From JAFARZ01 sp035651595 (lineage in GTDB: Bacteria; Actinomycetota; Actinomycetes; Streptosporangiales; Streptosporangiaceae): a DNA stretch of 21,300 bases. How positions within the stretch are numbered: position 1 is the first letter of the stretch; each line of letters opens with the position of its first letter. Position numbers and translations under genes: made by a program. Below, piece after piece: positions 21,035 through 21,300 of this stretch. The DNA lies in contig DASRFJ010000339.1 in the NCBI GenBank assembly GCA_035651595.1, positions 1 to 21,300 of the forward strand. The letters run 5' to 3'. The notes under the pieces are model-generated. The model was not told the origin of the DNA, ran no database searches, and was given only the letters and a program-made list of their open reading frames with translations.

Positions 21035-21248
21035 GGTTTCACGTGAAACAATTCTGAGGGTAGCCATGTGTTCTCTCGGGATTGAGGAAGAATGGCCCGA
21101 GAGATTACCAGAATGGGAACGGCTATATAACGAATGGTCCGCCCGGAATGGGTATCCATGGAATCTCTTCCACCAATATGAAATTGGCCACGATGAATAT
21201 AGAATAGTGGCTATAAACGTAAACGGTTACGTAAAGGGATCCAAGTAG
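21015..21248 (+). CDS. AT-richer terminal gene, 77-aa hypothetical protein
   Basis: ATG at 21015 overlaps the upstream gene by 20 bases; TAG at 21246-21248, two bases before the terminal repeat. The product has a basic N-terminus (VNPRRKVSRETILRV) and an aromatic, acidic rest (EEEWPERLPEWERLYNEWSARNGYPWNLFHQYEIGHDEYRIVAINVNGY). The segment VSRET is encoded by the parS palindrome. Base composition and codon use (ATA, AAT, TAT) differ sharply from the rest of the window, suggesting a separate origin. Function unknown. Confidence 0.6.
   Translation: MVNPRRKVSRETILRVAMCSLGIEEEWPERLPEWERLYNEWSARNGYPWNLFHQYEIGHDEYRIVAINVNGYVKGSK
21036..21049. promoter_or_regulatory. Perfect parS-like palindrome (ParB-binding centromere site)
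   Basis: GTTTCACGTGAAAC, a 14-bp perfect palindrome followed by A, equals the core of the chromosomal parS consensus used by ParB of Streptomyces and most bacteria (15 of the 16 bases of the extended site). It lies 202 bp inside the right terminal repeat and overlaps codons for VSRET. No parA or parB gene occurs in the window. A chance perfect match in 21 kb is very unlikely. Confidence 0.75.
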
Positions 21249-21250
21249 CG

Positions 21251-21284
21251 AAACGGACATAAGAGGGCCGAAGGCCCGAGTCCG
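21251..21284. repeat. Right terminal inverted repeat (ITR)
   Basis: Reverse complement of 1-34 with one mismatch. It contains GGGCC (21265-21269), loop GAA (21270-21272) and GGCCC (21273-21277) on the top strand, the 3'-ended strand at this end. It begins two bases after the stop codon of the last gene. Weaker similarity may extend inward beyond 34 bp with a gap (a shared ACTT next to the repeat). Confidence 0.85.
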
Positions 21285-21296
21285 CCGAAGGCGGGC
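21280..21296 (+). other. Second terminal hairpin with GAA loop outside the ITR core
   Basis: CCGCC (21282-21286), loop GAA, GGCGG (21290-21294); the stem can be lengthened to 7 bp with one wobble pair. With the ITR hairpin this gives two tandem C-GAA-G hairpins on the 3'-ended strand, the fold style of actinomycete telomeres. The matching left-end sequence is missing from the window. Confidence 0.7.
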
Positions 21297-21300
21297 ATAC

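Overview
The window looks like an almost complete linear genome of a tailless, membrane-containing virus of a high-GC actinobacterium (tectivirus-like, double jelly-roll lineage), or an integrated or plasmid form of one. Support: a 394-aa protein with the length and layout of a PRD1-type major capsid protein; an FtsK/HerA-type packaging ATPase just upstream of it; a long run of small transmembrane proteins; several cell-wall-active proteins; no portal, terminase or tail genes; and inverted repeats at the two ends. GC-rich, GTG-rich, tightly overlapping genes and Streptomyces-like telomere and parS signals suggest an actinomycete host. The exact taxon cannot be read from the sequence alone.

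Layout. (1) 1-34 and 21251-21284 are a 34-bp terminal inverted repeat that folds into a small hairpin; the right end continues outward into a second hairpin. (2) About 35-674 is non-coding with several short hairpins. (3) 675-1899 (minus): a terminator, an unknown protein and an amidase endolysin. (4) 1952-4268 (plus): two unknown small proteins, then a glycosyltransferase, a small zinc-binding protein and a methyltransferase-like protein that look like a surface glycan-modification cassette. It ends in a 23-bp repeat and a 13-bp-stem terminator. (5) 4437-14778 (minus): the morphogenesis operon, about 21 genes with ATGA/GTGA-type overlaps. It runs from an unknown protein and the packaging ATPase through a coiled-coil protein, the capsid protein and many membrane proteins to LysM and NlpC/P60 cell-wall proteins and a spike/receptor-binding candidate. 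(6) 14779-14910: divergent control region with two copies of TTGACGTCACGTA. (7) 14911-20686 (plus): regulation and replication, with two more copies of the 23-bp repeat, HTH proteins, zinc-ribbon proteins, a divergent family B DNA polymerase-like protein and a Tpg-like terminal protein candidate. (8) 20713-21248: terminator, a holin-like protein, and an AT-richer last gene containing a perfect parS palindrome (GTTTCACGTGAAAC).

The most interesting signal is the combination at and near the ends: actinomycete-type telomere hairpins with GAA loops on the 3'-ended strand, a short HTH protein resembling Streptomyces terminal proteins, a reduced PolB-like protein with an altered motif C, and a lone parS without parA or parB. 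I infer protein-primed maintenance of a linear viral genome that may also persist as a linear plasmid segregated by the host ParB. All functional calls come from reading motifs; no database search was run.
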